A stretch of 64,000 bases of DNA from positions 1 through 64,000 of the forward strand of contig NZ_NCEN01000004.1 in the NCBI RefSeq assembly GCF_002280675.1, written 5' to 3'. Below are positions 54,624 to 62,753 of this stretch, in pieces. Made by a program: the position numbers and the translations under genes. The DNA comes from Novosphingobium sp. 32-60-15. GTDB taxonomy: Bacteria > Pseudomonadota > Alphaproteobacteria > Sphingomonadales > Sphingomonadaceae. Under the pieces are notes generated by a model. The model was not told the origin of the DNA and did not search any database. It saw nothing but the letters and a program-made list of their open reading frames with translations. Every line of letters starts with the position of its first letter. Positions within the stretch are counted from its first letter, which is position 1.

Positions 54624-56244
54624 CCTTGAAATCGGCCGGCAATCCCGGCTTCAAGCCCCAAAGTGCGACGATCAGACCAATCAGCACGATCACCCAAGTG
54701 TACCATAGGCCCGCATAAGGATCACCGGTGCGGGCCACGATATAGCTTGAAATCAGGGGCAAGAAACCGCCGAAGTACCCCGTCCCAAGGTGATAGGGTA
54801 TCGACATGGAACTGTACCGGATGCGCGGCGGGAACATTTCCGAAAGTAAGGCCGCGACAGGCCCGTAGGTTGCCCCCGAAAGCGCCATCAGGCCCAGTAG
54901 CGCTGCAAGAACCGCGACAGTCCGGCCGAACGATGGCTTTACTTTGGCAAAATCATAGCCAAATTTTGTCAACTCTGCCTGCAGCGCTGCCGTCCGGGCT
55001 GCTGCTTTCCCGTCCCACGGGAATGTCGACATATTCAAGGCCGCCCCGCCAACGGTGACCGCAAATGTCGGCGCGTCTTCAAGGGTGTAGGTTATGCCGG
55101 AGGCTGCCATGTCGCCCAGCAATTTGCCGCAATTGCTGTCCTGTTCGGATGCAAACGGGCTGTAATTGCAGTCCGCGCCGCTCACCACCACGGGATTGCG
55201 CGCGGCGGCCGCCGCCAGTTCGGGATTGGCCGCAGCCCCCATCAACCAGAATGCCGGAAACATCAGAAGCAACGTGGCTGCATACCCGAATACAATGGGT
55301 TTTTTGCGCCCGATCCGGTCAGACAACGCACCGAACAATATGAAGAAACCCATGCCAAGCGCAGCCCCCACCCCGACGACAATCTCGGCATAAGTGTCCT
55401 CCATTCTCATGGCCGATTTCAGGAAACTGAGGCCGGTGAACATGGCGGTGTACCAAATGACGGTGAGGCCCGCAGCGACGCCGAACAGGGCAATAAAAAT
55501 GCGGCGCTTGTTACCGGGATATGTGAAGCTTTCGACAAAAGGATTGCCGGCCAATTCGCCCTGCTCTTTCATCGCCTGAAACACGGGGCTTTCGGAAAGT
55601 TTGAGCCGCATCCACAACGAGACCGCAAGCAGTGCAATGCTCAACAAAAATGGTACGCGCCATCCCCAAGCGAGCCAGAACTCCTCGGTCATCAAGGCCT
55701 TGCTCGACAGAACGACGATCAAACTCAGCACAAACCCGCCAACGACGCTGGCTTGAATATAGCTTGTATAGTAGCCGCGCCGTCCGCCGGGGGCATGTTC
55801 GGCCACGTAAATTGCAGCGCCGCCATATTCCCCGCCCAGCGCGAGCCCCTGCAGCACGCGCAAGAAAATGACGATCGCCGGAGCAAACAGGCCGATGGAG
55901 TCCGCCGACGGGATCATACCAACGCCTGCCGTGGCGACGCCCATCAGGGTGACCGTCACAAGGAAGGTGTATTTGCGCCCGAGTTTATCACCCAGATAGC
56001 CAAACAGGATCGCGCCTAGTGGCCTGAAACCGAAGCCGACGGCAAACCCTGCCCACACAAGCAGGACTTGAAGCGTGGCATTGTCCGACGGGAAAAACGT
56101 CTTGCCTATGATTGAGGCAAGTGTGCCATAAATGAAGAAGTCATACCATTCGAACACTGTCCCGGCGGAACTGGCAGCAATGACCAGCCTGATGTCCGAG
56201 GCACTAGGCTCTGTCCCAAGGTCCTTCACGTCTGCAGCGCTCAC
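54616..56244 (-). CDS. MFS transporter (metabolite:H+ symporter type)
   Basis: The 542-residue membrane protein has twelve predicted helices and the MHS-type signatures FEWYDFFIYGT near the start and GFGFRPLGAILFGYLGDKLGRK in loop 2-3. MHS transporters carry organic acids, proline/betaine or related solutes; the substrate here is unknown. A loop of about 95 residues with a Cys pair (CNYSPFASEQDSNC) is inserted in the second half, which is larger than usual. GTG at 56244 is a plausible start; the open frame continues to 56319. It overlaps alr by eight bases, so both may be co-transcribed. Confidence 0.85.
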   Translation of the reverse strand: MSAADVKDLGTEPSASDIRLVIAASSAGTVFEWYDFFIYGTLASIIGKTFFPSDNATLQVLLVWAGFAVGFGFRPLGAILFGYLGDKLGRKYTFLVTVTLMGVATAGVGMIPSADSIGLFAPAIVIFLRVLQGLALGGEYGGAAIYVAEHAPGGRRGYYTSYIQASVVGGFVLSLIVVLSSKALMTEEFWLAWGWRVPFLLSIALLAVSLWMRLKLSESPVFQAMKEQGELAGNPFVESFTYPGNKRRIFIALFGVAAGLTVIWYTAMFTGLSFLKSAMRMEDTYAEIVVGVGAALGMGFFILFGALSDRIGRKKPIVFGYAATLLLMFPAFWLMGAAANPELAAAAARNPVVVSGADCNYSPFASEQDSNCGKLLGDMAASGITYTLEDAPTFAVTVGGAALNMSTFPWDGKAAARTAALQAELTKFGYDFAKVKPSFGRTVAVLAALLGLMALSGATYGPVAALLSEMFPPRIRYSSMSIPYHLGTGYFGGFLPLISSYIVARTGDPYAGLWYTWVIVLIGLIVALWGLKPGLPADFKDD

Positions 56245-56332
56245 ACCAAAAATCCCCCAAAACCGGTTTATTCTTGCGCAGGCTCTAGCGAAGAGGACCC
56301 GTCCATGAAAGCCCCGCAAATGTGGCCAAGTC

Positions 56333-56752
56333 TCATTTGCTCAACGCGTCCAGCGCAGCATCCCATGCCAAAAGGATCGCACTATGGCGCGCAGGATATT
56401 TCTGCGCCGGTTCGAGAAGAGCCATGCCCGGCCAATCCGGTGTAAAGCCCCCGTCAGCTAACCATGTGGCCAAGCTCTGCCGGGCGTTGCGCAATTGATC
56501 ACGGTTAAGCCCAACGACCCCTTGCGCAAAAATCGAAGCCGCCGCTTGGCCGACTGCGCAAGCATGTGGTTTCAACCCGATCGCCGAGACGTTCCCGTCT
56601 ACATCAAGTGACAGGCAAATTTCGATGGCACTACCGCAACTGCGCGACCTTGCCGTTCCCTTTAAACCATATGCTTCGTTCCAGGGATACTTGGTCAGTT
56701 CCATCGCCGCTGCCAGAATAGCGGGCGTGTAAAGCCCTTGGGCGCCGCTCAT
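56333..56752 (-). CDS. IscU/NifU-like scaffold family protein lacking one Cys
   Basis: The 139-residue protein resembles the NifU N-terminal/IscU fold: MSGAQGLYTPAILAAAMEL, the first Cys in ARSRSCGSAIEI and the second Cys in KPHACAVGQAAASI. The third cluster-binding Cys of IscU (HCS) is not there; the region reads ARHSAILLAWDAA. It may therefore not assemble iron-sulfur clusters in the usual way. It starts one base after the cvpA stop (TGATATG), so it is coupled to cvpA. No isc or suf genes are nearby. Confidence 0.8.
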   Translation of the reverse strand: MSGAQGLYTPAILAAAMELTKYPWNEAYGLKGTARSRSCGSAIEICLSLDVDGNVSAIGLKPHACAVGQAAASIFAQGVVGLNRDQLRNARQSLATWLADGGFTPDWPGMALLEPAQKYPARHSAILLAWDAALDALSK

Positions 56753-56753
56753 A

Positions 56754-57299
56754 TCAATCGCTGGTGCCAGGACGAATGACGCGGACTTGGCTGGCTTGAG
56801 TAGCCGCCTCGTTCCTGCGGTCACCGATTGCCGTCATCAATTCTTCGCTGGCGGCATTGAGGAACGGGTAGCTGCGCGAAGCGACAATCCAATCCGGCCG
56901 ACCATCCTTGCCCTTGATGATGTCATAAGCGAAGACGACCACGGAGTAAGCCAGCACGATAATGACGAAGCCTTTGACCGCCCCGAAACCAAAGCCGAGG
57001 AGCCTGTCAACCGGCCCGATCGCTGACCCGCGGCTTGCCCGTCCCATACGCCGCGCAATGAAACGGCCTGCAAAATAAGGAAGGAATGACAGCAAAAAGA
57101 ACGCCAGTACCCCTGCACCGGTTTCATACGGCAGATATTGTGACAGGTAAAACGTTGCTGTTTCATGGAAATAATGGACGGCCAGCAAGGACAAGCACCA
57201 CGCTGCCAACGACATGACTTCCTCGACGAAGCCGCGAAAAAAGCCGCCAACTGCGCAAACGCCGACAAGGAACAGGACTGTGTAATCGAAACCGGTCAT
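56754..57299 (-). CDS. cvpA: CvpA family membrane protein
   Basis: CvpA is needed for colicin V production in E. coli and its homologues affect envelope homeostasis; its molecular role is unclear. The 181-residue product has four hydrophobic segments: YTVLFLVGVCAVGGFFRGF, MSLAAWCLSLLAV, GAGVLAFFLLSFLPYF and FGAVKGFVIIVLAYSVVVF. The basic GRFIARRMGRASRG lies between helices three and four. The gene order radA-cvpA on the minus strand is common in alphaproteobacteria. Confidence 0.93.
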   Translation of the reverse strand: MTGFDYTVLFLVGVCAVGGFFRGFVEEVMSLAAWCLSLLAVHYFHETATFYLSQYLPYETGAGVLAFFLLSFLPYFAGRFIARRMGRASRGSAIGPVDRLLGFGFGAVKGFVIIVLAYSVVVFAYDIIKGKDGRPDWIVASRSYPFLNAASEELMTAIGDRRNEAATQASQVRVIRPGTSD

Positions 57300-57310
57300 A
57301 ATGGTTATGC

Positions 57311-58678
57311 CTATGACCCGCCCATGACACGGTCAATCAGATTTGGCAGCAGCTTGAGCGGTGAGTACTTCAGGCCAGCAACCTTTTCTGCGCCCGCTTC
57401 CGGTCCGCACCCGCGCGTAAAGCCCAACTTGGCAGCCTCGCGCATCCGGACAGGCGTATGCGCAACCGGGCGCACTTCACCCGACAGCGATATTTCGCCA
57501 AACCAGATTGAATCAGCAGGAAGCGGCCTGTCTGCCAAAGCCGAAACAAGTGCGGCGGCCACGGCCAGGTCGGCTGCAGGATCAGTCAATCGATATCCGC
57601 CTGCGACGTTGAGATACACTTCGGCTGTCGAGAAATTTAGCCCGCACCGCGCCTCAAGCACAGCCAGCAACATGGCAAGCCGCCCGCTATCCCACCCCAC
57701 AACCGCGCGACGCGGCGTGGCACCACTGGCAAGGCGTACGGTCAGCGCCTGTATTTCAACCAGCACCGGGCGCGTGCCTTCAAGTGCCGGGAACACGGCG
57801 CTGCCCGGAACTTCCTGTTCACGCCCTGACAAAAACAGCAACGATGGATTGCCGACTTCTTCAAGGCCGGATCCCGCCATTGCGAAAACGCCGATTTCGT
57901 CCACTGCGCCAAAGCGGTTTTTGATTGCCCGCAATATCCGGTATTGGTGACTGCGTTCACCTTCGAAGCTCATCACCACGTCAACCATGTGTTCCAGAAC
58001 ACGCGGGCCCGCGATAGATCCGTCTTTGGTGACATGGCCGACCAGCACCAAGGCGGCGCCGGTTTCCTTGGCATAGCGGATAAGCTCGAACGCGCAGCCG
58101 CGCACCTGGCTGACGGTTCCGGGCGCCCCCTCAATCTGATCCGAATGCATCGTCTGGATCGAATCGATCACGAGCAGCGCAGGCGGCTCCATCGTGCCGA
58201 GCGTGGTTAAGATGTCGCGTACCGATGTTGCCGCAGCGAGTTGGATTGGCGCTTTGCCGAGGCCCAACCGGTCAGCCCGCAACCGAACCTGATCAGACGC
58301 CTCTTCGCCGCTGATATAGACAGCAGAGCCACCTTCCATCGCCACTTTGGCCGAGGCTTGCAGCAGAAGGGTCGATTTGCCGATACCCGGATCGCCACCC
58401 ATCAGGATTGCGCTGCCCGGAACAAGCCCGCCGCCAAGCGCGCGATCAAATTCGGCAATGCCTGTTTTGCGCCGTTGTGGCAGCGCAATGGGCGCATCAA
58501 GCGATACAAAGGCAACCCTGCGGCCACCGCTCGACAGATCATGCTTGGCTGAAAAGACCGTTTCAGGGGCTTCTTCAGCCAGCGTATTCCATTCGCTGCA
58601 ATCGGCGCACTGACCCTGCCAGCGGTGCGTGACACTGCCACAAGCCTGGCAGACATAGCGGCGTTTCGGTTTGGCCAT
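57311..58678 (-). CDS. radA: DNA repair protein RadA
   Basis: RadA (Sms) is a RecA-like branch-migration motor used in recombination. The 455-residue product has an N-terminal zinc finger (CQACG, then CADC), Walker A GGDPGIGKSTLLLQ, the RadA-specific KNRFG motif, and a C-terminal Lon-protease-like domain without the active-site Ser-Lys. ATG at 58678 (MAKPKRRYVCQ) is preferred to one at 58687. It lies 11 bases upstream of cvpA. Confidence 0.96.
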   Translation of the reverse strand: MAKPKRRYVCQACGSVTHRWQGQCADCSEWNTLAEEAPETVFSAKHDLSSGGRRVAFVSLDAPIALPQRRKTGIAEFDRALGGGLVPGSAILMGGDPGIGKSTLLLQASAKVAMEGGSAVYISGEEASDQVRLRADRLGLGKAPIQLAAATSVRDILTTLGTMEPPALLVIDSIQTMHSDQIEGAPGTVSQVRGCAFELIRYAKETGAALVLVGHVTKDGSIAGPRVLEHMVDVVMSFEGERSHQYRILRAIKNRFGAVDEIGVFAMAGSGLEEVGNPSLLFLSGREQEVPGSAVFPALEGTRPVLVEIQALTVRLASGATPRRAVVGWDSGRLAMLLAVLEARCGLNFSTAEVYLNVAGGYRLTDPAADLAVAAALVSALADRPLPADSIWFGEISLSGEVRPVAHTPVRMREAAKLGFTRGCGPEAGAEKVAGLKYSPLKLLPNLIDRVMGGS

Positions 58679-58761
58679 GCCACTCACTTATTCAGAACAT
58701 AGGTGGAACGCAAGCGCGGCATTGCGCCAACTTCAGCCAAATCAGCAAGGATTTTGTAACC

Positions 58762-59334
58762 ATGCCGATTGAGATCATCGTTAACGAGGCGCTGGTATCA
58801 CAGCACGCTATGGCTGCACAAACTTCTCCCATGCTTGGCGTTAATCCGAAGCTGTATCGGCACTTTGCGATAGGCACGATTGCCATTGCGGTGATTGTCG
58901 CTGTATTTTCAAGCGGTGAAACGCAAGACGCGATTGCCAAAAATCAGCAGCAGATCGCGATTAAGAAGGCCGATGAGGCAAAGTTCGGGAAGACCAGACT
59001 GGTCGACAACCGCGATGATAGAGTCAAGCAGAGTATCGAAAGCGGCGGTTTCGGAGCAGAGCCATCCGCGCCGATGATCATAGACTCACCTGGCAATTCC
59101 GGTGGTGATGCCATGGCGACAGATATCGGCCCGCCAAAAATGCCCGTCATTATTGAACCCAATCAGGCGATGATGGCCAAGATGAACGCTGATGAGCGCA
59201 AAGCCTATCTCAAAGCGCTTGAGGATGACGCCAAAAAGCGGGCTGCAAAAGGCCCTTACGTTCCCACGAAAGCACAGCTAGCAGCCCTCGACGAAGCCTC
59301 TGCCGCGCGTGCCGGACCGCCAAGCACGGACTAG
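58762..59334 (+). CDS. Single-pass membrane protein of unknown function
   Basis: The 190-residue product has one transmembrane helix at about residues 35-49 (FAIGTIAIAVIVAVF). An extracytoplasmic part of about 140 residues follows and is rich in Ala, Asp, Lys and Pro. A helical segment AMMAKMNADERKAYLKALED lies near the C-terminus. I recognise no family. It resembles TonB-like or anchor proteins in general layout only. It is divergent from radA and convergent with the M20 hydrolase. Confidence 0.65.
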   Translation: MPIEIIVNEALVSQHAMAAQTSPMLGVNPKLYRHFAIGTIAIAVIVAVFSSGETQDAIAKNQQQIAIKKADEAKFGKTRLVDNRDDRVKQSIESGGFGAEPSAPMIIDSPGNSGGDAMATDIGPPKMPVIIEPNQAMMAKMNADERKAYLKALEDDAKKRAAKGPYVPTKAQLAALDEASAARAGPPSTD

Positions 59335-59379
59335 GCCGAGCACGCACTAGACTGGGCGCCAAATAGGCTGTGAGGGCCT

Positions 59380-60696
59380 TCAGCCTTTCGGCATCAATGC
59401 CATGGCTGAAATGACAAGCGCCTGCGCCCCTGCCGCGATCACCTTATCTGCCTCGGGAACGAAAAACGGACTGTGAAGCGACGGCAGGACTGTCCCATCC
59501 TTGCGCGCTTTTGCAAGATCGTCTGCGCGCCTTGCCCCGACCCACAAGATTGTCGCTTGGATATTCGCGCTATCGGCAAGACCGTATTCGCCAAAATCTT
59601 CGCCAGCCATTGTTGGTGTCGTTTCCACGACCCTGTCCGCACCAAGGCTTTGCGTTAAAACCGCGTTGATTTTCCGCGTGAAGTCCGGCGTGTTCCATGT
59701 TGCCCGGGTATGGGTTTCGCGCACCAGCACAGTCGGCATCCGGTCTTCCGGCAACCCTGCTGCAATGCCCTCGCCTTTGGCAATGCGGGCAATCCCGTCA
59801 AGCAAGCGCTGGCGATGGGCATCGCCATAGCTGCGCACGGTCAATTGCAACTGCGCCTCGTCGGGGATGATGTTGTGCTTTGCGCCTGCATGAAAGCTGC
59901 CGACAGTTACCACCGACGGCTCAAACGGGCTCATTTCGCGGCTGACCAGCGTTTGCAGGCGGGTCACGATCGCGCTGGCCAGAACGATGGGGTCTTTGGT
60001 CGTCTGCGGATAGGCACCGTGCCCGCCAAGCCCCCGCACGGTAAGGTCGACGCTATCGACATTGGCAAAGGAATATCCCGGCACGGTGCCGATCACGCCG
60101 CCCGCCAGATCACCGCTATCATGAAAAGCAATGGCATAATTCGGCTTGGGAAAGCGGGTGTAAAGCCCGTCGGCAAGCATGGCCCGCGCGCCCAGCCCGA
60201 CTTCTTCGGCAGGTTGGCCGACCATGACCAGCGTGCCCGACCACATCTGCCGGTTGGCCGCCATCAGCCGCGCGACTTCGATCCATGCCGTCATATGTGT
60301 ATCATGGCCGCATGCATGCATGATGCCGCTTTCCACGCCCGCCGTAGAAGTGCCGCGTGCCTTCGAGGCATAGGCAAGGCCCGTCTGCTCGATCACCGGC
60401 AAGCCGTCCATGTCAGCGCGAATCAGCACAACCGGCCCCGGCCCGTTGCGCATCACCGCGACGACGCCGGTCTTGCCAACCTTTTCGGTAACCTCGAACC
60501 CCGCTTTGCGCGCCTCTGCCGCAAGCCGCGCCGCTGAACGCACTTCCTGAAAGCTTAATTCAGGATTGGCATGAAAATCGCGATAGACCTCCATCAAACC
60601 CGGCAAATCACGGGCAATGGAATCGCTGATGGCATCTGCCTTGGCAGGTGTGGAGATGAGAGTGATAGCCGACGCGACGGCGAATAGTGTTTTCAT
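59380..60696 (-). CDS. Exported M20-family amidohydrolase
   Basis: The 438-residue enzyme resembles IAA-amino acid hydrolase and hippurate hydrolase proteins. It has a signal peptide (MKTLFAVASAITLISTPAKA). The metal-binding motifs are MHACGHDTH, VGQPAEEVGLGARAM, the dimerisation-domain LGGHGAYPQTTKDP, and TMAGEDFGEY. It probably cleaves N-acylated amino acids in the periplasm; the substrate is unknown. ATG at 60696 begins the signal peptide; the upstream frame to 60735 overlaps no motif. The tRNA-Leu gene lies directly upstream. Confidence 0.9.
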   Translation of the reverse strand: MKTLFAVASAITLISTPAKADAISDSIARDLPGLMEVYRDFHANPELSFQEVRSAARLAAEARKAGFEVTEKVGKTGVVAVMRNGPGPVVLIRADMDGLPVIEQTGLAYASKARGTSTAGVESGIMHACGHDTHMTAWIEVARLMAANRQMWSGTLVMVGQPAEEVGLGARAMLADGLYTRFPKPNYAIAFHDSGDLAGGVIGTVPGYSFANVDSVDLTVRGLGGHGAYPQTTKDPIVLASAIVTRLQTLVSREMSPFEPSVVTVGSFHAGAKHNIIPDEAQLQLTVRSYGDAHRQRLLDGIARIAKGEGIAAGLPEDRMPTVLVRETHTRATWNTPDFTRKINAVLTQSLGADRVVETTPTMAGEDFGEYGLADSANIQATILWVGARRADDLAKARKDGTVLPSLHSPFFVPEADKVIAAGAQALVISAMALMPKG

Positions 60697-60745
60697 GCAG
60701 AGCAAGCTACTTTGCCCGGCCCAACTAACAAACACTTTATGCGGA

Positions 60746-60829
60746 TGGTGCCCCTGGCCCGACTCGAACGGGCACGTCTCTCAACAAACGATTTTGAGTC
60801 GTTCGCGTCTACCATTCCGCCACAGGGGC
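60746..60829 (-). tRNA. tRNA-Leu, anticodon CAA
   Basis: The minus strand folds as a leucine tRNA of 84 bases with an encoded CCA end. The acceptor arms are GCCCCTG and CAGGGGC. The anticodon stem AACGA/TCGTT encloses the loop CTCAAAA, which places CAA at positions 34-36. A long variable arm and a T-loop TTCGAGT are present, as expected for the Leu class. The M20 gene follows on the same strand. Confidence 0.92.
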
Positions 60830-60875
60830 ACAGGGTCTTCTGGGGACGGGCCTTAGCCACGCCCCCAGTGTCACG

Positions 60876-61700
60876 TCAAGTGTTGCGAAGCGCTTCTGCC
60901 ACAAGCTTGTGCAACTTTGAATGAAGCGAGTCGTTTCCGGCAAGGATCGTCTCGTCACAGATGGGCAGCGAACGACCCTTGTAATCGGACACGAAGCCAC
61001 CGGCCTCACGCACGAGCAAGCACCCTGCGGCGCTGTCCCATGGTTGCAGGCTGCTTTCCCAATATCCGTCATAGCGGCCAGCAGCCACCCATGCCAGATC
61101 AAGCGAGGCGGCACCGTTTCGGCGGACACCCGCAATGCGCGGGCCGATTTCGGCGTAAATCCGCGCCCATTCATTGATGTCGCCATGGCCGGCAAACGGG
61201 ATGCCCGTAGCGATCAGCGCTTCATCCATATAGCGCCGTGCCGAAACGCGGAGCCTGCGGTCCTGCAACCACGCGCCACGGCTCTTTTCAGCCCAGAAGC
61301 TTTCGTCCGTGATCGGCTGATAGACGATCCCGGCGGTGACTTCACCCCAGTCCTTGCCATCCAGCGTGCGTTCTTGCACGGCAATAGAGATTGCAAAGTG
61401 CGGAATGCCGTGGAGGAAGTTGGTGGTGCCATCCAATGGATCAATGATGAAGCGCGGCTTGCCGTCTTCACCCGGAATTTCGCCGCCCTCTTCCATCAGG
61501 AAGCCCCAATCAGGCCGCGCTGCGCGCAATTCGTCCCACAAGGTACGCTCAGCCATCTGGTCGGCCTTGGAAACAAAATCCGCAGGCCCCTTCTTGCTCA
61601 CCTGAAGATGTTCGACTTCACCAAAATCGCGACGCAAGCGCTGGCCCGCTTTGCGCGCAGCACGCTCCATCACGCGCATCAGGCCGGTAATTGCTGCCAT
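60876..61700 (-). CDS. Inositol monophosphatase family protein (SuhB-like)
   Basis: The 274-residue product has the magnesium-binding motifs of the family: FLMEEGGE, IIDPLDGTTNF and, near the C-terminus, QPWDSAAGCLLVREAGG. SuhB proteins dephosphorylate inositol phosphates and in E. coli also act in rRNA transcription complexes. Which role applies here cannot be told. ATG at 61700 (MAAITGLM) starts four bases after the efp stop; upstream starts in this frame would overlap efp. The two genes are probably co-transcribed. Confidence 0.92.
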   Translation of the reverse strand: MAAITGLMRVMERAARKAGQRLRRDFGEVEHLQVSKKGPADFVSKADQMAERTLWDELRAARPDWGFLMEEGGEIPGEDGKPRFIIDPLDGTTNFLHGIPHFAISIAVQERTLDGKDWGEVTAGIVYQPITDESFWAEKSRGAWLQDRRLRVSARRYMDEALIATGIPFAGHGDINEWARIYAEIGPRIAGVRRNGAASLDLAWVAAGRYDGYWESSLQPWDSAAGCLLVREAGGFVSDYKGRSLPICDETILAGNDSLHSKLHKLVAEALRNT

Positions 61701-61704
61701 GTAA

Positions 61705-62268
61705 TCAGCCCACCTTGCCGACGTACGAACGCTCGTAAACGTCGACGATGATGCGTGTGCCGCTGCCGATGTGCGGCGGAACCATAACGCGGACGCCATT
61801 GTCGAGAATCGCCGGCTTGTACGACGAAGAAGCAGTTTGCCCCTTCACCACGGCATCGGCTTCAACGATGGTGGCTTCAACCTGATCGGGCAATTGAACC
61901 GAAATCGGGCGCTCGTCATACATTTCGAGAAGCACGGTCATGCCGTCCTGCAGGAATGCCGCGGCATCGCCCAAAAGATCGGAAGGCAGCGTGATCTGAT
62001 CGTAGTTTTCCACGTCCATGAACACCAGATCCTCGCCCTCGGCATACAGGAACTGGAAGTCCTTGGTATCAAGCCGGACGCGTTCGATGGTGTCCTGGCT
62101 GCGGAAGCGGACGTTGGTTTTGCGGCCGTCGATGAGGTTCTTCATCTCGACCTGCATGAACGCACCACCCTTGCCTGGCTGGGTGTGCTGGGTCTTGGCA
62201 ACTTTCCAGATGCCCTTTTCGTATTCCAGGATATTGCCCGGACGGATGTCCACGCCGCTGATCTTCAT
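61705..62268 (-). CDS. efp: Elongation factor P
   Basis: EF-P rescues ribosomes stalled at polyproline stretches. The 187-residue product has the three-domain layout with the modification-loop Lys in [15 protein letters not shown]. The C-terminal signature reads [20 protein letters not shown] in outline. The Lys-type loop suggests a modifiable EF-P, but epmA and epmB are not in the window. The product would help translate the proline-rich linkers encoded here, such as those of PdhB and PdhC. Confidence 0.96.
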   Translation of the reverse strand: MKISGVDIRPGNILEYEKGIWKVAKTQHTQPGKGGAFMQVEMKNLIDGRKTNVRFRSQDTIERVRLDTKDFQFLYAEGEDLVFMDVENYDQITLPSDLLGDAAAFLQDGMTVLLEMYDERPISVQLPDQVEATIVEADAVVKGQTASSSYKPAILDNGVRVMVPPHIGSGTRIIVDVYERSYVGKVG

Positions 62269-62375
62269 GATGAAAAGAGCCTTATAAAGGAAAGGGGTCT
62301 TAATAAAGGGAAGCGCGGCCCTTAGCCGCTCATGGCCGTTGCTTCAAGCGGGCGTCGCATGCTAGCGCAAATTCA

Positions 62376-62753
62376 ATGAAACGCACCGCACTTCTCGCCC
62401 TCGGGCTGGCCAGCCTTGCCACATCGGCCAATGCCGTACCGGGCGGCAAGTTGATGACGCTCCAACTGGGCGCGTGGACGTGCGAAGTGCCTGGCGATGC
62501 AACGGTTATGCCGATCGCAAAGCCCGAACTCAGCTTCACCGCAGTAGCTGATTCGAGCTACATTTCTCCCGAAGGCATCCGCGGTTCGTATTTACGCCTT
62601 GCTGGCGATGTCACGCTTACCAGCGGGACATTTGCCGGTCGTCGTTTCACGATGGACGGTGAAGAAATCATGCGTGAATTGGTCGGCGGCGATAAAGAAT
62701 CGGGCATCCGCTGCGTTCACGCCAGCCCGATCAACATGGCAACTTCGGGTTAA
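62376..62753 (+). CDS. Small secreted protein of unknown function
   Basis: The 125-residue product begins with a signal peptide (MKRTALLALGLASLATSANA). The mature part is short and beta-rich, with two cysteines (WTCEVP and IRCVHA) that may pair. It includes SPEGIRGSYLRLAGDVTLTSG. I recognise no family. It is divergent from efp, and its last four bases overlap the stop of the OPT-family gene on the opposite strand. Confidence 0.75.
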   Translation: MKRTALLALGLASLATSANAVPGGKLMTLQLGAWTCEVPGDATVMPIAKPELSFTAVADSSYISPEGIRGSYLRLAGDVTLTSGTFAGRRFTMDGEEIMRELVGGDKESGIRCVHASPINMATSG

